Shown one piece after another: positions 1 to 9,662 of a stretch of DNA of 64,000 bases. Made by a program: the position numbers and the translations under genes. The stretch lies in assembly GCA_034387635.1 (NCBI GenBank), contig JAOANU010000009.1, positions 434,001 through 498,000 on the forward strand, written 5' to 3'. The stretch's first letter is position 1, and the number at the start of each line of letters is the position of its first letter. Under the pieces are notes generated by a model. It did not search any database. It worked only from the letters and a program-made list of their open reading frames with translations, and was not told where the DNA came from. The stretch is from Rhodosporidiobolus odoratus (taxonomy: Eukaryota > Basidiomycota > Microbotryomycetes > Sporidiobolales > Sporidiobolaceae).

Positions 1-1150
1 ATGTTTCCACCCATCGTCGACTTGCCAGCATCGACGTGACCGATGAAGACGATGTTGAGATGGGGCTTGACGTCCTTGGCTACGCATGCAACACATGGTC
101 AGCATGCATGTGAGTGTCTCTGAGCGGGAGGGAAAAGACGTACCCTCGTCAGCGTCACCATACAGGTCAGCCAATTCCTCCTGAGTCGCGACCGCCTTGA
201 CCTCCTCCGCAACGACATCCTTCTTCTCCTCCGCGGCAGCTGCGGCAGCTTTCTTGGCAGCCGGGGCGGCGGCAGCCTCTTCCTTCTTCGCAGCTACCCT
301 CTCCGCCTTCTTCTCAGCTGCGGGCTTGGCCGCAGGAACAGGGGTGGAAGGCTTGGACGGGGCGGGTGAAGCAGTCTTGCTCGCGGCAGCGGGAGTGGCA
401 GCCTTAGAAGCGGCAGAGGAAGAGGCGGGGGTCTTGGAGCCGCCAATCTTGAGTGAAACCGTGGCGGGCTTGGCGTCAGGGTTGCTTGCGGGCTTGGGTG
501 CGGAAGATTTGCCGCCGATGGAGAGGGTAGGGGGCTTAGAGGGTGCAGGGGCTCCCGGGTCTTCACGGCGAACGAAAGGGGCAGAAGGAGCGGCGGCAGG
601 CTGGCGCACTGGAGGTTGGTAGACCTTGGTCTCGGGTTGTTGCGGCTGAGATTGCTGCTGGAACTGGTTGAATCCGTTGTTGTTGTAACGTTGCGCGAAG
701 GCATCGGGAGCACCGTAGCCCTGAGGGGCACCACCGTAGCCTCCTTGTTGCGGGTAACCGCCGTACTGGCCTGCGGGAGAACGGTGAAGGAAAGAATTGG
801 TGAGATGGGCTACCCTCGTTTCTACATGAGAAGGTCCACGCACCGTACCCTCCATAGCCCTGCTGCTGATACTGGTTGTAGTAGTCGGCAGGGTTCCCTC
901 CCGTCTGCTGCTGCTGCTGCTGGCCGTAAGCATTGTAGGGCTGACCGGGCTGGAAGGGTGGTGCACCTCCCCCGGGAACGAAAGAGCCCGCGGAGGGGTT
1001 GAAAGAACCGGCGTTGGGGTTGAAGCCAGACACTGCACGCAAGGAGTAAAGCACAGGGTCAGCGAATCGAAGTCCCCGAGAAGCGAGTTGAGCGTATGCT
1101 GGGGAGTGGGTCGTCTCGTCGACCTCAAACGGGCTGGACAAAAGTGTCAT
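1..1150 (-). CDS. SUP35: Eukaryotic peptide chain release factor eRF3 (Sup35), N-terminal part, cut by window edge
   Basis: GTPase partner of eRF1 in translation termination, cytoplasmic. Read on the minus strand, the protein opens with a Gln/Asn/Gly/Tyr-rich segment (QPGQPYNAYGQQQQQQ, then NPADYYNQYQQQGYGGYG). A long Ala/Lys/Glu/Pro-rich charged linker follows, then ELADLYGDADEG. After an intron (about 144 to 85) comes KDVKPHLNIVFIGHVDAGKST, with the G1 P-loop GHVDAGKST at about 17-45. This N (prion-like), M (charged) and GTPase order is typical of eRF3. A further intron lies at about 835-775 (donor GTGCGT). The rest of the GTPase and the EF-Tu-like domains lie beyond base 1. The start is uncertain. 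The ATG at 1150 reads straight into the Q-rich part, but the text just before SGFNPNAG (CTTGCGTGCAG) looks like a splice acceptor, so a short upstream first exon is possible. HBS1 is the alternative, but the N-domain argues for eRF3. Confidence 0.85.
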
Positions 1151-1739
1151 GACGACTTTGAAGCGCGCTCAGTTCGCCCAATCTGACTGTCCATACGCCC
1201 CGCTTGCCCATGCTGTTGATTGAAAGTTTTGGAGCTTGACGCCGCCGAGATGACCTCGTCGTTGTCCTCTTACCGCCGGGAGGGTCGTACCGAGTCAAGG
1301 CTGAACTCACTCTTGTGCAGGTGATTTGTCGAACCGATGTAACGAGTCGAGAGAGCGAGGTAGTCTGGGACTAATAAAGGTTTCCCAGTCCGCTCCTCTC
1401 GAATCGAGTCGAGGTCATTGCAATCGCTTCCCTCGTCTGTCTTGTGCCAGACTCGTCCAGCTGACTCGACACCATTCGCTCCACCCGCCGTATCAACCAA
1501 TTGCTCCCGCTCGCAGGCGGACATCTCACCGCAGTACCGTCTTTCCCGATGTGCCGGCGGTCGGGATGTACTTTTGTACGCCCCCTTAGTTATGAGGCAG
1601 TCGCTATACGCTCGCAGAGAGCAGTCCACCCCGTCTCTGCATCGGATCACTGCTCGGCGGTTTCGCGCTGACGAGGAGTCTCGCTCGCTCCTCTCCACGC
1701 TTCCTGTGTTTATTCCTTCCATTCTGCGATACGGAATCA
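1151..1739. promoter_or_regulatory. Divergent intergenic region between eRF3 and F-box gene
   Basis: About 590 bp between the two start codons. It should hold both promoters and the 5' UTR of eRF3, perhaps with an unplaced first exon. Short open frames here begin with GTG or TTG or have no homology I recognise. No TATA box or repeat stands out. Confidence 0.4.
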
Positions 1740-3599
1740 ATGGGCTACGTCGGTACATTCTGTCAGGTGAGTGCGTCGTCCCTGAGCACCGCCACGACCG
1801 CTGAACCCGTCTTCTCTACTTCGGGTTCTCCGCCCCACCTCGCCAGGTTTCCGCCTGTTCACCCACGGCCGCAGATGATCTCAAGAACGACTGGCGACTG
1901 GGCGAAGCCGTCGCAGCACTGCAAGATTCGCCTCGAGTCGCAGAGCTGCGCGAAGCAGTCGAACAGCTTGTAGCAGAAGAACAGGAAAAATTGGAGCTAA
2001 CCGTCATCGGTGCGTTGCTTATTTCCGCCACAAAGTCCCGATAAGATCTCATAACACTCTGATTCATAGGTCCGATCGAGGAGAACGGTGAATCTCGCTA
2101 TACGGAGGAAGGAGACTTTTCCGACAGTTAGTGCTCTTTACCTGCTTCGACAGGCCGGCTCCACGCTGATCAATCATTCGCTGGTGTAGAGACCGACGAA
2201 ATCGTCGCTCAGTCTCCCGATACTCTGCGCGTCGTCTTCCGTTGCAGCGCGGGTTCCTGGTTCGAATTTGGCAGCGTCTCAGCCATCACAAGCAAGCACG
2301 ACTACCTCATCTCCTACGGGCCCTGCTTCTTTGTCATGACCTCTGCCTTACCGATTCTCCTACTCGCTACCCAAGGACGTTTGACCCTCGAGCGAGTTTG
2401 GCACCTCGCCATGAAGCAAGGTCGCTGCGACGGAGCCTTCGAATATGTATTGAGCGGGGTTAGCTATGGGGCGATCGAGCCGTACATTGAGCAGTTTGTT
2501 ACTCCACTGCCGGGGCTGCCCACGAACGGTGACCCGGAGACTGTGCAGGCTGTTCGGAGTTGGCTGGAAAGGGGCAAGACCGTAGAAGCGCTGAAGAAGC
2601 TGCTTACTTACGAAGGTGGGTTCTGGATGTGGATGTCGCCGGACAAGTACGTCCCGTTGTCTATCTGAATGTCAGCATGCGTTTGACCCTGTCCCGCAGC
2701 TTTCCGCTCACGCCTTCCTCTACTCCCGCGCGTCCTCACTCTCTTTTCAAGTCTTCCTCGTCGTCCACGCCATCGTACCCCAAAGCCTCTCTCCCGTCTC
2801 TGCCTTTTGATCTCATGCTCGCAATATCTTCCCTCCTACCCCTCGCTTCCATCTTCTCCCTCGCTTCTACCTGCCGCACCCTCCGCCAGTCCCTCTTCGC
2901 GACGTCTTCGAACCGCGACCGCCTCGCAAGCTCATGGCTTAGCGCGTCCGGGCGGTACTGGCTGCCCCTCTCTGTGGACCTCGGACCCGATACAAGTCGT
3001 TCAGACCCGGTGGAAATTGGCAAGGTTGGGATCGGCCGAGTCGAGGTGAAGGAATTGGCGAAGGAAGACAGCTGGTGGGAGTACTTGAGGAGGTGCAAAA
3101 ATAGTGGGAGTATGAGAAACAGAAAAAGGATATGGGAAGTGGCAGTGAGTATCGAGCAAGAGGCGGAGAAGATGGGGGTGTAGGGCTGAAGTACTTGACA
3201 AATGGCATTCGGGTTTAGGTACCGTTCGCCTCCGGCGCCCCCTCTCTGCCCCTGCTCCCCGAGGTCCACCCGTGGCATGATGATCCCGGAGAACAATGCT
3301 TCGCCCACCGAGGAGATGCAGAGCTTGGAGTCGAGCGATTACCATGGAGCGCAGACGGTGCGTTTGCTCCCTGTTGTTACTTGACTTTTTCGTGGCCCTG
3401 CTGTCTCGACCTCCTCTACGAACCTCCCGCTCGACGGCATCCTTCCACTTGCCCCACCTCGTCCACCTACCGCCGATATTCCTTCACCCCTCGTGTGACT
3501 TCGTGGCCATTGTCGCCTCTTGGGATCACCTCGATCGCCTGTCCCGTCTCTACACGTTTTCTGATCTTAGTGGGAGAGCCTGATGAAGAAGGACGATGA
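1740..3599 (+). CDS. F-box protein with a C-terminus that runs into a duplicated glycogen synthase fragment
   Basis: Probable substrate adaptor of an SCF ubiquitin ligase. Exons read from ATG 1740 (1740-1766, 1847-2009, then from about 2069). The N-terminal part includes DLKNDWRLGEAVAALQD and a helical segment (LTLERVWHLAMKQGRCDGAF). An intron with donor GTACGT near 2645 leads into the F-box: LPSLPFDLMLAISSLLPLAS and SLASTCRTLRQSL (about 2790-2910). The order is odd, because F-boxes usually sit at the N-terminus. A perfect donor GTGAGT at 3147, a branch-like CTTGAC and the acceptor TTTAG at 3218 predict an intron. After it the frame reads VPFASGAPSLPLLPEVHPWH and on to a stop at 3599 after one more intron, all within sequence copied from glycogen synthase. 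If that intron is retained, the protein stops at 3183. The F-box call is good, the N-terminal domain is not recognised, and the 3' end is uncertain. Confidence 0.6.
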
Positions 3600-3995
3600 C
3601 GAGGAAGATGGCTATCCTTTCCCTCTGGTGGTACGTTTCTCTGTTCTCTCGAGGGTGTAGAAAAAGCTGCGTTCTCCCGTACTGACCCTTCATCTCGTCC
3701 TGATGCACAGCTGAAGAAAGGCCGTGGCGGTTCCATCTCGGGCACGACCAGCGGTCTCACCACCCCCGGTGGCGTCAGCGGAGCTGGAGGCAGCGTCCTC
3801 GGCGCTTCAAACGGGCGCAGCAAGACTTTGTCGGAGAATGACTTGGCTCAGGCGGATGCAGCGTTGTCGCACCGTGTGTCGTCTCACTTCCTTGATGGTC
3901 TCATTGCGACCGACCAACGACTATTGCCCCTTGTGTGTGCGTGTGCAGACTCGGCTGAGCACGGCGCATCCAACGGGATTAACGGAACGCACTAG
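3219..3995 (+). pseudogene. Truncated copy of the 3' exons of glycogen synthase
   Basis: Four exons and three introns correspond to the last four exons of the glycogen synthase gene at 35340-36114, in the same orientation. Introns are kept, so this is a DNA-level copy, not a retrocopy. The first exon has lost one base relative to the parent (53 versus 54 nt between GTACC and ATGATG), so the original frame is broken there and only reopens at ATG 3280. From there the parental frame stays open across the same splice sites ([56 protein letters not shown]) to TAG 3995. All catalytic domains are absent, so it cannot make glycogen synthase. Part of it is probably used in another frame by the upstream F-box gene. 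Confidence 0.8.
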
Positions 3996-4530
3996 ACAAC
4001 TTGTCTCTTCTCCTTGTGCCGAATCTCCCCCTTCAATCCTGCGCCCCTTCGTCGTCTGCTCCTGTTCCCACACTCTATCCCGTCTCACAGTCGTCTCGCA
4101 TGTCCAGCGAAAACCCTAACAGTCCAGCTTCAGTTCCGTTTCTTTCCGGCGATTCTGTCCGTTTCCCCTCTACCCGCTTTTCCGGTCATGTAACCCGACA
4201 TCGTCTTCTCCCGTTCGTCTCAGCGCACTCTTTCTGTCTCCTCCTCTTCCGTCTTTGGTATACCGTATATCCCATACACCAAAAATACCTCGCACACTTC
4301 CTTTCCCCTCCTGCTTCTCCCGCAATTCTTGGGATACATCATGTCACGAAGTGGTACAGCTTCGCAACAAGAGCCTGTTCTGAGACTGCAATTTGCTCCG
4401 AGGTGCGCGACTCTTCTGAGAAGCATGAGGGGGGATTCAGTTTCTGACTGATCGGACTGACCTTCTCAGTTCTGCTTTTGAGCACTCGCAGCTCGCTACC
4501 CGCTTTGAGCCGTTCTCTGCAGGAATATCG
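3219..4530 (+). repeat. Direct repeat, copy A of the glycogen synthase 3' end plus 3' flank
   Basis: Matches copy B at 35340-36650. The core 3313-3875 aligns to 35435-35997 without any net indel, both 563 bp. I count about 25 differences by eye, in exons and introns alike. Left of the core identity drops to roughly 70%. Right of it the last intron is unrelated in detail. The 3' flank is still recognisable through blocks such as CCCTAACAGTCC (about 4114), a CCAAAAA...CACACTTCC block (about 4280) and ACGAAGTGGTACAGC (about 4346), fading by about 4530. Confidence 0.85.
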
Positions 4531-4810
4531 AAGGCGAACACGCTTTTCGTCTTCCGAAATTATCTCTCGAAGGTGACCTTCTGACTACTTGCTGCCTACA
4601 AAGAGATCACGTGCGGCACTGCACGACCTGGTACAACGAGCTGTCTGGTCAAGCGCGCAGGTTGATTGAATAATCGATTGGACTATGAAAGCCAAGAGTG
4701 TCTACAGTTTCTATTCAATCATAAGGATTACAATAACCGACACAGCGCCTGCAATCAAGAGCGATGCGGCGGAAAGGACAAAGTAAGAGGGGGTAAGAGA
4801 CAGTGGTCGT

Positions 4811-7080
4811 CTACGGCTCAAGGTCGCGCATCTTGACATCCGCCTTCTCGTTGTGCTGGAAGGTGCCCTGAGCTTCGGACTTGGCCGCCTTGTAGGCGTC
4901 CTTGTCCTCATCTTGCATCTAATGAGAGGGAAAGGCGAGTCAGCGATGACAGAAGCTGAGGAAAGAAAGCGAGGGGAATACTCACGTTCTCGGCGAGAAT
5001 CTGCTTGCGGAACTCGTTGGACTTAAGGATGGAAGAGCGCTGGTAGAGAATGTTGACCTGCTCGAGCGAGAGACCGCGAGTCTCGGGGATGAAGCTGCGA
5101 GGCACGGCGAGGAACCGTCAATGATTGCGGCAAACAGGCGAGAAAACAGAAAAGCACGAACAAGTAGACGAAGAAGATAGCGACCACGGAGACACCGCCC
5201 CAGATCCAGAAGACGTTGGTACCGAGACCGGCATTTCCGGGACCAGAGTCGACGAGGTAGGGAGTGGCGTAACCGATAGCGAAGTTGAAGAGCCAGTTGC
5301 TAGCGGTGGACATGGACATCTGCTTGCCGCGGGTAGCGGTAGGGTAGATCTCGCCAGTCACGACCCATGGCATAGGGCCCCATGTAGCAGCGAAGAAGGC
5401 GATGAAACTGTCAATAGGAATGCAGGTCAGTTCCATTCTGGCAGCAAACAGGGGGAGGGATATGAACGTACATGCAGACGAATGCGACAAGGACCTTCTG
5501 ACCAGCCTCGTTGCCGTCTCCGACAAAGCCAGTTCCGGCGACGATGAAGTGACAGACAGCCATGCCGACGGCACCGATGAGAAGCATAGACCGACGACCG
5601 AGCTTGTCGATACCGTAGAGACCGGGGACAGTCATGCCGACGTTGACAACGTTCTGTATAGATTGGAAGATCAGCGGAGTCGCTGAGTGTTGGAAGTGTT
5701 GGAACGTACAGTAGCGATGGTGGTAAGGAAGGGGTCGTCGATGCCGGAGTTGCTGAAGAAGGCGGTACCGTAGTAGAAAATGAAGTTGATGCCCATCAAT
5801 TGCTGAAGGGCCTGAAGACCGATACCAGTGAGAGAGCGAAGACGGTTGCGGTTGACGTTCTGCGTCAAAAAAGGCCAGGTCAGGTTGTGCGCGAAATCAC
5901 CGATTTTGCGAGGAGCACGCACCCTGAAGCAGTCGATGTAGGTCTGCGATCCTAGACTACGGACGTGGTGCACGGAGGCGGCAATCTCGGCGTACTGCTC
6001 AGCAACCGGCTCGGAGTCGGGGGGGCAGCCGAGGATGCGGGAGAGGGCGCGCTGGGCCTGCTCGTCCTTGCCAGCAGCAATGAGGTATCGAGGAGACTCG
6101 GGGAGCATAGCCAGACCGGAGGCGAGAAGGAAGGCCCAGATGAACTGGATGCCGATGGGGATACCATAGGAAGAGAGGGAATTGTGGTCCTTGGTCTGCT
6201 GGACGACGATGGAGGCAATGAGGAGGCCGATAGTAATCATCCATTGGTATGCACCTGCAAAAGCGAGAAGAATCAGTATAGGGCAAGTACGATGCGGGAA
6301 AAGGCTTTACTCACCAACAATGGCACCACGGATGTGCTTGGGCGCGCACTCAGACTGGTACATGGGGACGAGGCAGGAGGTACCGCCGACACCGAGACCG
6401 GCCTGCGATAGAGAGGAGAATGAGCACACGGAACGCGGAGAAAGCGGAACAGAGGAGGAAACGCACAAAGACGCGACCGACAACGAAAGTAGACAAGTTC
6501 TGCGCGCCGGTCTGGAGCGCGACACCAATGCAGAAGAAGATCAAGAAGAAGAAGATGCCGTAGCGACGACCGAGGTAGTCACCAGCCGGGTAGGCGCAAA
6601 GAGCACCAACGAAGGTCCCGGCGGAGAGGATGGAGGTAACCAGCGAGTTGTCGCCGGAAGTGATGGCGTAGGTCGCGTTGCCGTTCGCGTCGAGGCCGTC
6701 GTAGTGGCCGAACTTTTCAAGCCAGTAGGGCATTTCCTACAGACGACGGAGCGAGTTAGCGGCTGCGTACTCAGCGCGCGACGGAGTAGGAATGCTCACC
6801 TTAACACCGGAGATATAACCTTTGGTGAGGAATGGATCGTTAGCACAGCGTACGGGATGAGAGCAGAGTAGGCGAGAAGGTGGGCGTCGAAGTTGGGAAG
6901 GCTGGCAAGGCAGAAAAGCGCACCAGTGTCGTAACCGTAGAGGAAACCACCAAATGCCGCGAATGCGGACCTGCACGATGTGAACAAGACTTCCCGTCAA
7001 CACCTGCGCGCACCCAGTAAACGAACTAAGACGCCGTACATGATGATGGCCATCTTGTTCGACCCTTTGTGAGCAGACAT
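4811..7080 (-). CDS. MFS hexose/sugar transporter (HXT-like, 12 membrane segments)
   Basis: Imports hexose across the plasma membrane by facilitated diffusion or proton symport. Joined exons give MSAHKGSNKMAIIM, then AFGGFLYGYDTG (TM1) and YISGVKEMPYW. Further on are AGDYLGRRYG (the loop 2-3 D/G-R-R signature), VPMYQSECAPKHIRGAIVG, PESPRYLI (end of TM6), LQALQQLMGINFIFYYG (TM7), YGIDKLGRRS (the loop 8-9 signature), WGPMPWVVTGEIYP and SFIPETRGLSLEQ (the PETKG-type motif). The C-terminus ends KMRDLEP at 4811. These are all the sugar-porter hallmarks in order, about 530 residues, with a short cytoplasmic tail and so no glucose-sensor extension. There are at least nine introns and one 20-nt exon (6800-6819). 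A start at ATG 7080 is supported by the first intron (donor GTACGG) joining IIM to SAFAAFGG. The substrate cannot be set from sequence. Confidence 0.92.
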
Positions 7081-8525
7081 GGTGGGCGAAGGCGAGGTCG
7101 AGTAGGTGGTCAAGCGGTGAGGGGTGAGAGAAAGAGGAGCGCGAGCGCCGACGGCTGCAAGTAGTCGGTGGTGGGGGGAACTGGTCGAGGCCGGGTGGCC
7201 AAAGACTCAATGTTGAGGTAAGGGTGGTGAAGCGAAAAGAGCTAGACCCTCGATGGAGCTTGAACGGGGGCTAGCGGAGAGTGTGGTGGAGAAGAGAGAG
7301 ATGGCGGTGGATGGCGGAGCCAGCTTTTGTGGGATTTGCGGGTCGGCCAGCCCTCCACGCTTGGATCCGAAGCGAGATCGGTACCTTTGCTGCGACCTCG
7401 ACACGCAACTCTTCAGCCGCGGCCGTCGGCTTTGGCCCAGCTTCCTCGTGGCTTGACAGCCGCATGAGCAGAGCTGACAAAGCCGCATGTCAGCAAGTAG
7501 CGGCTTTATCGCGCCCTCGAAGTCCTCTAAGGGCTTTCGTATGCCTAGAGCGGGCGTGGGAACGCCTAGCTTGGCACGCCTGAAAAAGAAGGACAAAACT
7601 TCTCCAGCTGTTTCAGAGAACCCCCATTCGTGCCCGTCACAGTGTGGTTGGTGGAAAGATTGGAGACCCGCACGGGTGCCGCGCGTCAACCCCGAGCAGC
7701 GTCTGGGCTCGAGCGCCCCCACGCACGCCCAGAAAGGTTGGCGAGGAGGTCAAGGTGCTGTTCTGGATGGTGAACGGCCAATGGCGGTGGCAGGAGTGGC
7801 GACCAAGGAAGGCGACCGAACGAAGGCGCTTTGAAATGTCGCTGTCGGCCGGCGTACGTCGAGTAGGCTGGGCGCCGATGCGGCACAGGAGCCTGTCCCC
7901 AACCGGGGGCGCAACGCCGGCATCACAGAGGACGGGGCGCGTCGGAATGTCGGCGAGTGAAGAGGCGAGTCAGGAGAAGGAAAAAATAGGGGCTTCGAGG
8001 GGGACGAGCAGCAGCCATACGTTGGCAGTACGGCGGTCGCGAGGACTGGCAGAAGCAGACAGCAAGTAGCAGAAGAGAGAGCAGCGCACGCCCGGGGCAA
8101 ATTAGCATAGCCTCGTCGTGCAATTGGCCGTCGTGCCGGGCAAAAAAAAAAAAAGGCAGACGCGCGTGACAAGGAGGCGATCACCAGTTCATGTCTGCGG
8201 CGGCACACGCTGATTACGCGTCCGCTTTCGACGTAGCGTGCGCCGGGAGACGGCGCACATGGTGGACACTCCAGCAGGAAGTGCCGATACGACGTCGACG
8301 AGGAGGGAAGACTTGCAGATGCAGCGGATGGGGCGAGAGCCTAGGGCGGCTGTGCGAGTCGAATCGGATTTCTCACAGCTTAGCTGCTTATGTGCATGCA
8401 CCGACGGTGTGTAGTCAGTTGGGAGAGGAGGAGCGGTTGACGACGACCAGTTCCATCAGTCGGACGTCTACCACACTTCGATCTCGCTCTGTGACTGCAA
8501 GACGGCCGAACATTCACTGGTAAAC
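7081..8525. promoter_or_regulatory. Long divergent intergenic region, transporter/SNARE
   Basis: 1.4 kb between two divergent starts, the longest promoter-type gap in the window apart from the region after glycogen synthase. A G-run (TGGTGGGGGGAA, about 7168) is compatible with a Mig1-type glucose-repressor site on the transporter side, but a single match is weak. There is a 13-A run at 8142-8154. Open frames here start with non-ATG codons or look like compositional artefacts. I see no gene. Confidence 0.4.
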
Positions 8526-9464
8526 ATGCCACCATCCACCGCTTCCGGCTCACATACCGCTTCGCGCCTCTCACACCTCTCCACCATTACCCTCACCTCC
8601 GTCCTCGAACTAACGCGACTACAACAACTTCAGCTCTCCTTGCCCGCTCATCTGCTCACCAACATCAAGCGAAACGTCTCTGAGCTTGCCCGCGGAATAA
8701 ACGCCCTTGATGAAGCCGGCAATGAGGGAGATGAGGTTATGACGGGATTAAGGGCGCAGTTTCAAAGGCTCGTCGGATTGGTTGAGCCGCTCGGGTTGAC
8801 GGTGGAGGAACGGTTACTCGAAAAAGGTGGTAAAGGCAGAACAGGCAGACTGGTCGAGACGGACGACGAGCGAGAAGACGACGCCGAGATGGGAGGTGGG
8901 GGAGACGGGTATGCCTGCTGTTTCACTGAACCGCTCTGAGCAGACGGCTGAATCATCCAACCCACTAGACTTCCCCTACAACCCGTCTCGCAACGACCGC
9001 CCCACATCGCAATCACCATGAATGACGCCGCCGAGTCTTCGCGGGATATTGGCCAAATGGAGGAAGACGAGGAATCGATGAGGCGGGCAAATTCAGAGGT
9101 CATGCAGATGCAGCGGCGGATGATGGATGGCACGTGCCGTGTCTCCCACTGGAGATATCGCTTGATGATACGGAGAATCTGACCCTCACCTCTGCCCTCA
9201 GATCAAGATGACCAACTCGACTCCCTCTCTTCCGCCATCTCCCGTCAGCACGCCCTCTCGTTACGAGTAGCAGAAGAGCTCGAGCTTCATTCGTCGTTAT
9301 TGGACGACACGGATGAAGCAATGGATCGAACAGAAAACAACCTTCGCAGGGCGAGCGGCCGGTTAGATACCTTCACGCAGCGCGCTAGGGATACAGGCAG
9401 TACGGGACTCATTATCGCTCTTATCATTCTGCTAGTCATTCTCATCGTCATCTTCAAATTCTGA
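8526..9464 (+). CDS. Qc-SNARE, syntaxin-8/Syn8-like, tail-anchored
   Basis: Membrane-fusion protein of the endosomal/vacuolar route. Three exons (8526-8908, 8969-9129, 9202-9464) total 807 nt, or 268 residues. The N-terminal part is helical (TSVLELTRLQQLQLSLPAHL). The SNARE motif runs MMDDQDDQLDSLSSAISRQ, RVAEELELHSSLLDDTDEAM, ENNLRRASGRLD. The zero-layer glutamine falls near LDSLSSAISRQ/AMDRTENN in the usual Qc pattern. The C-terminus is one hydrophobic anchor (GLIIALIILLVILIVIFKF) ending one residue before the stop, typical of Syn8 proteins. The second intron (9130-9201) has a GC donor. Only this split keeps the SNARE register intact. Which Qc paralogue it is (Syn8 or Tlg1-like) is inferred. 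Confidence 0.85.
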
Positions 9465-9662
9465 GCGGGAACTCACACGTCAAGCGTGGACAATGTTATT
9501 GCTGTAGTTTACGCATGGTCCGTACAATATCTGCCAAGCACTCTGTCACTCTCATTGGCTGGCTAAGCGAATCCCCGGCGTCTGGCATGGGAATGGGAGC
9601 CGGAAGAAAGGGGCCGTCGGGCAATTTCAACAACAAGCATGTTTCTTTATGGCTGAGGCACC

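Noticed and set aside
1270..1310. GTG at 1310 with a GTAAGA donor near 1273 as first eRF3 exon
   Set aside because: Phase fits, but the codon is GTG, not ATG. The sequence AAGAGTGAGT looks more like a splice donor than a start.
2255..2280. GGTTCGAAT-type box B suggesting a tRNA
   Set aside because: Inside an open coding exon. No acceptor stem, D-arm or anticodon arm can be paired around it.
8142..8154. 13-A run as the tail of a retrocopy
   Set aside because: No gene-like sequence or target-site duplication next to it. Most likely a simple homopolymer in a promoter.
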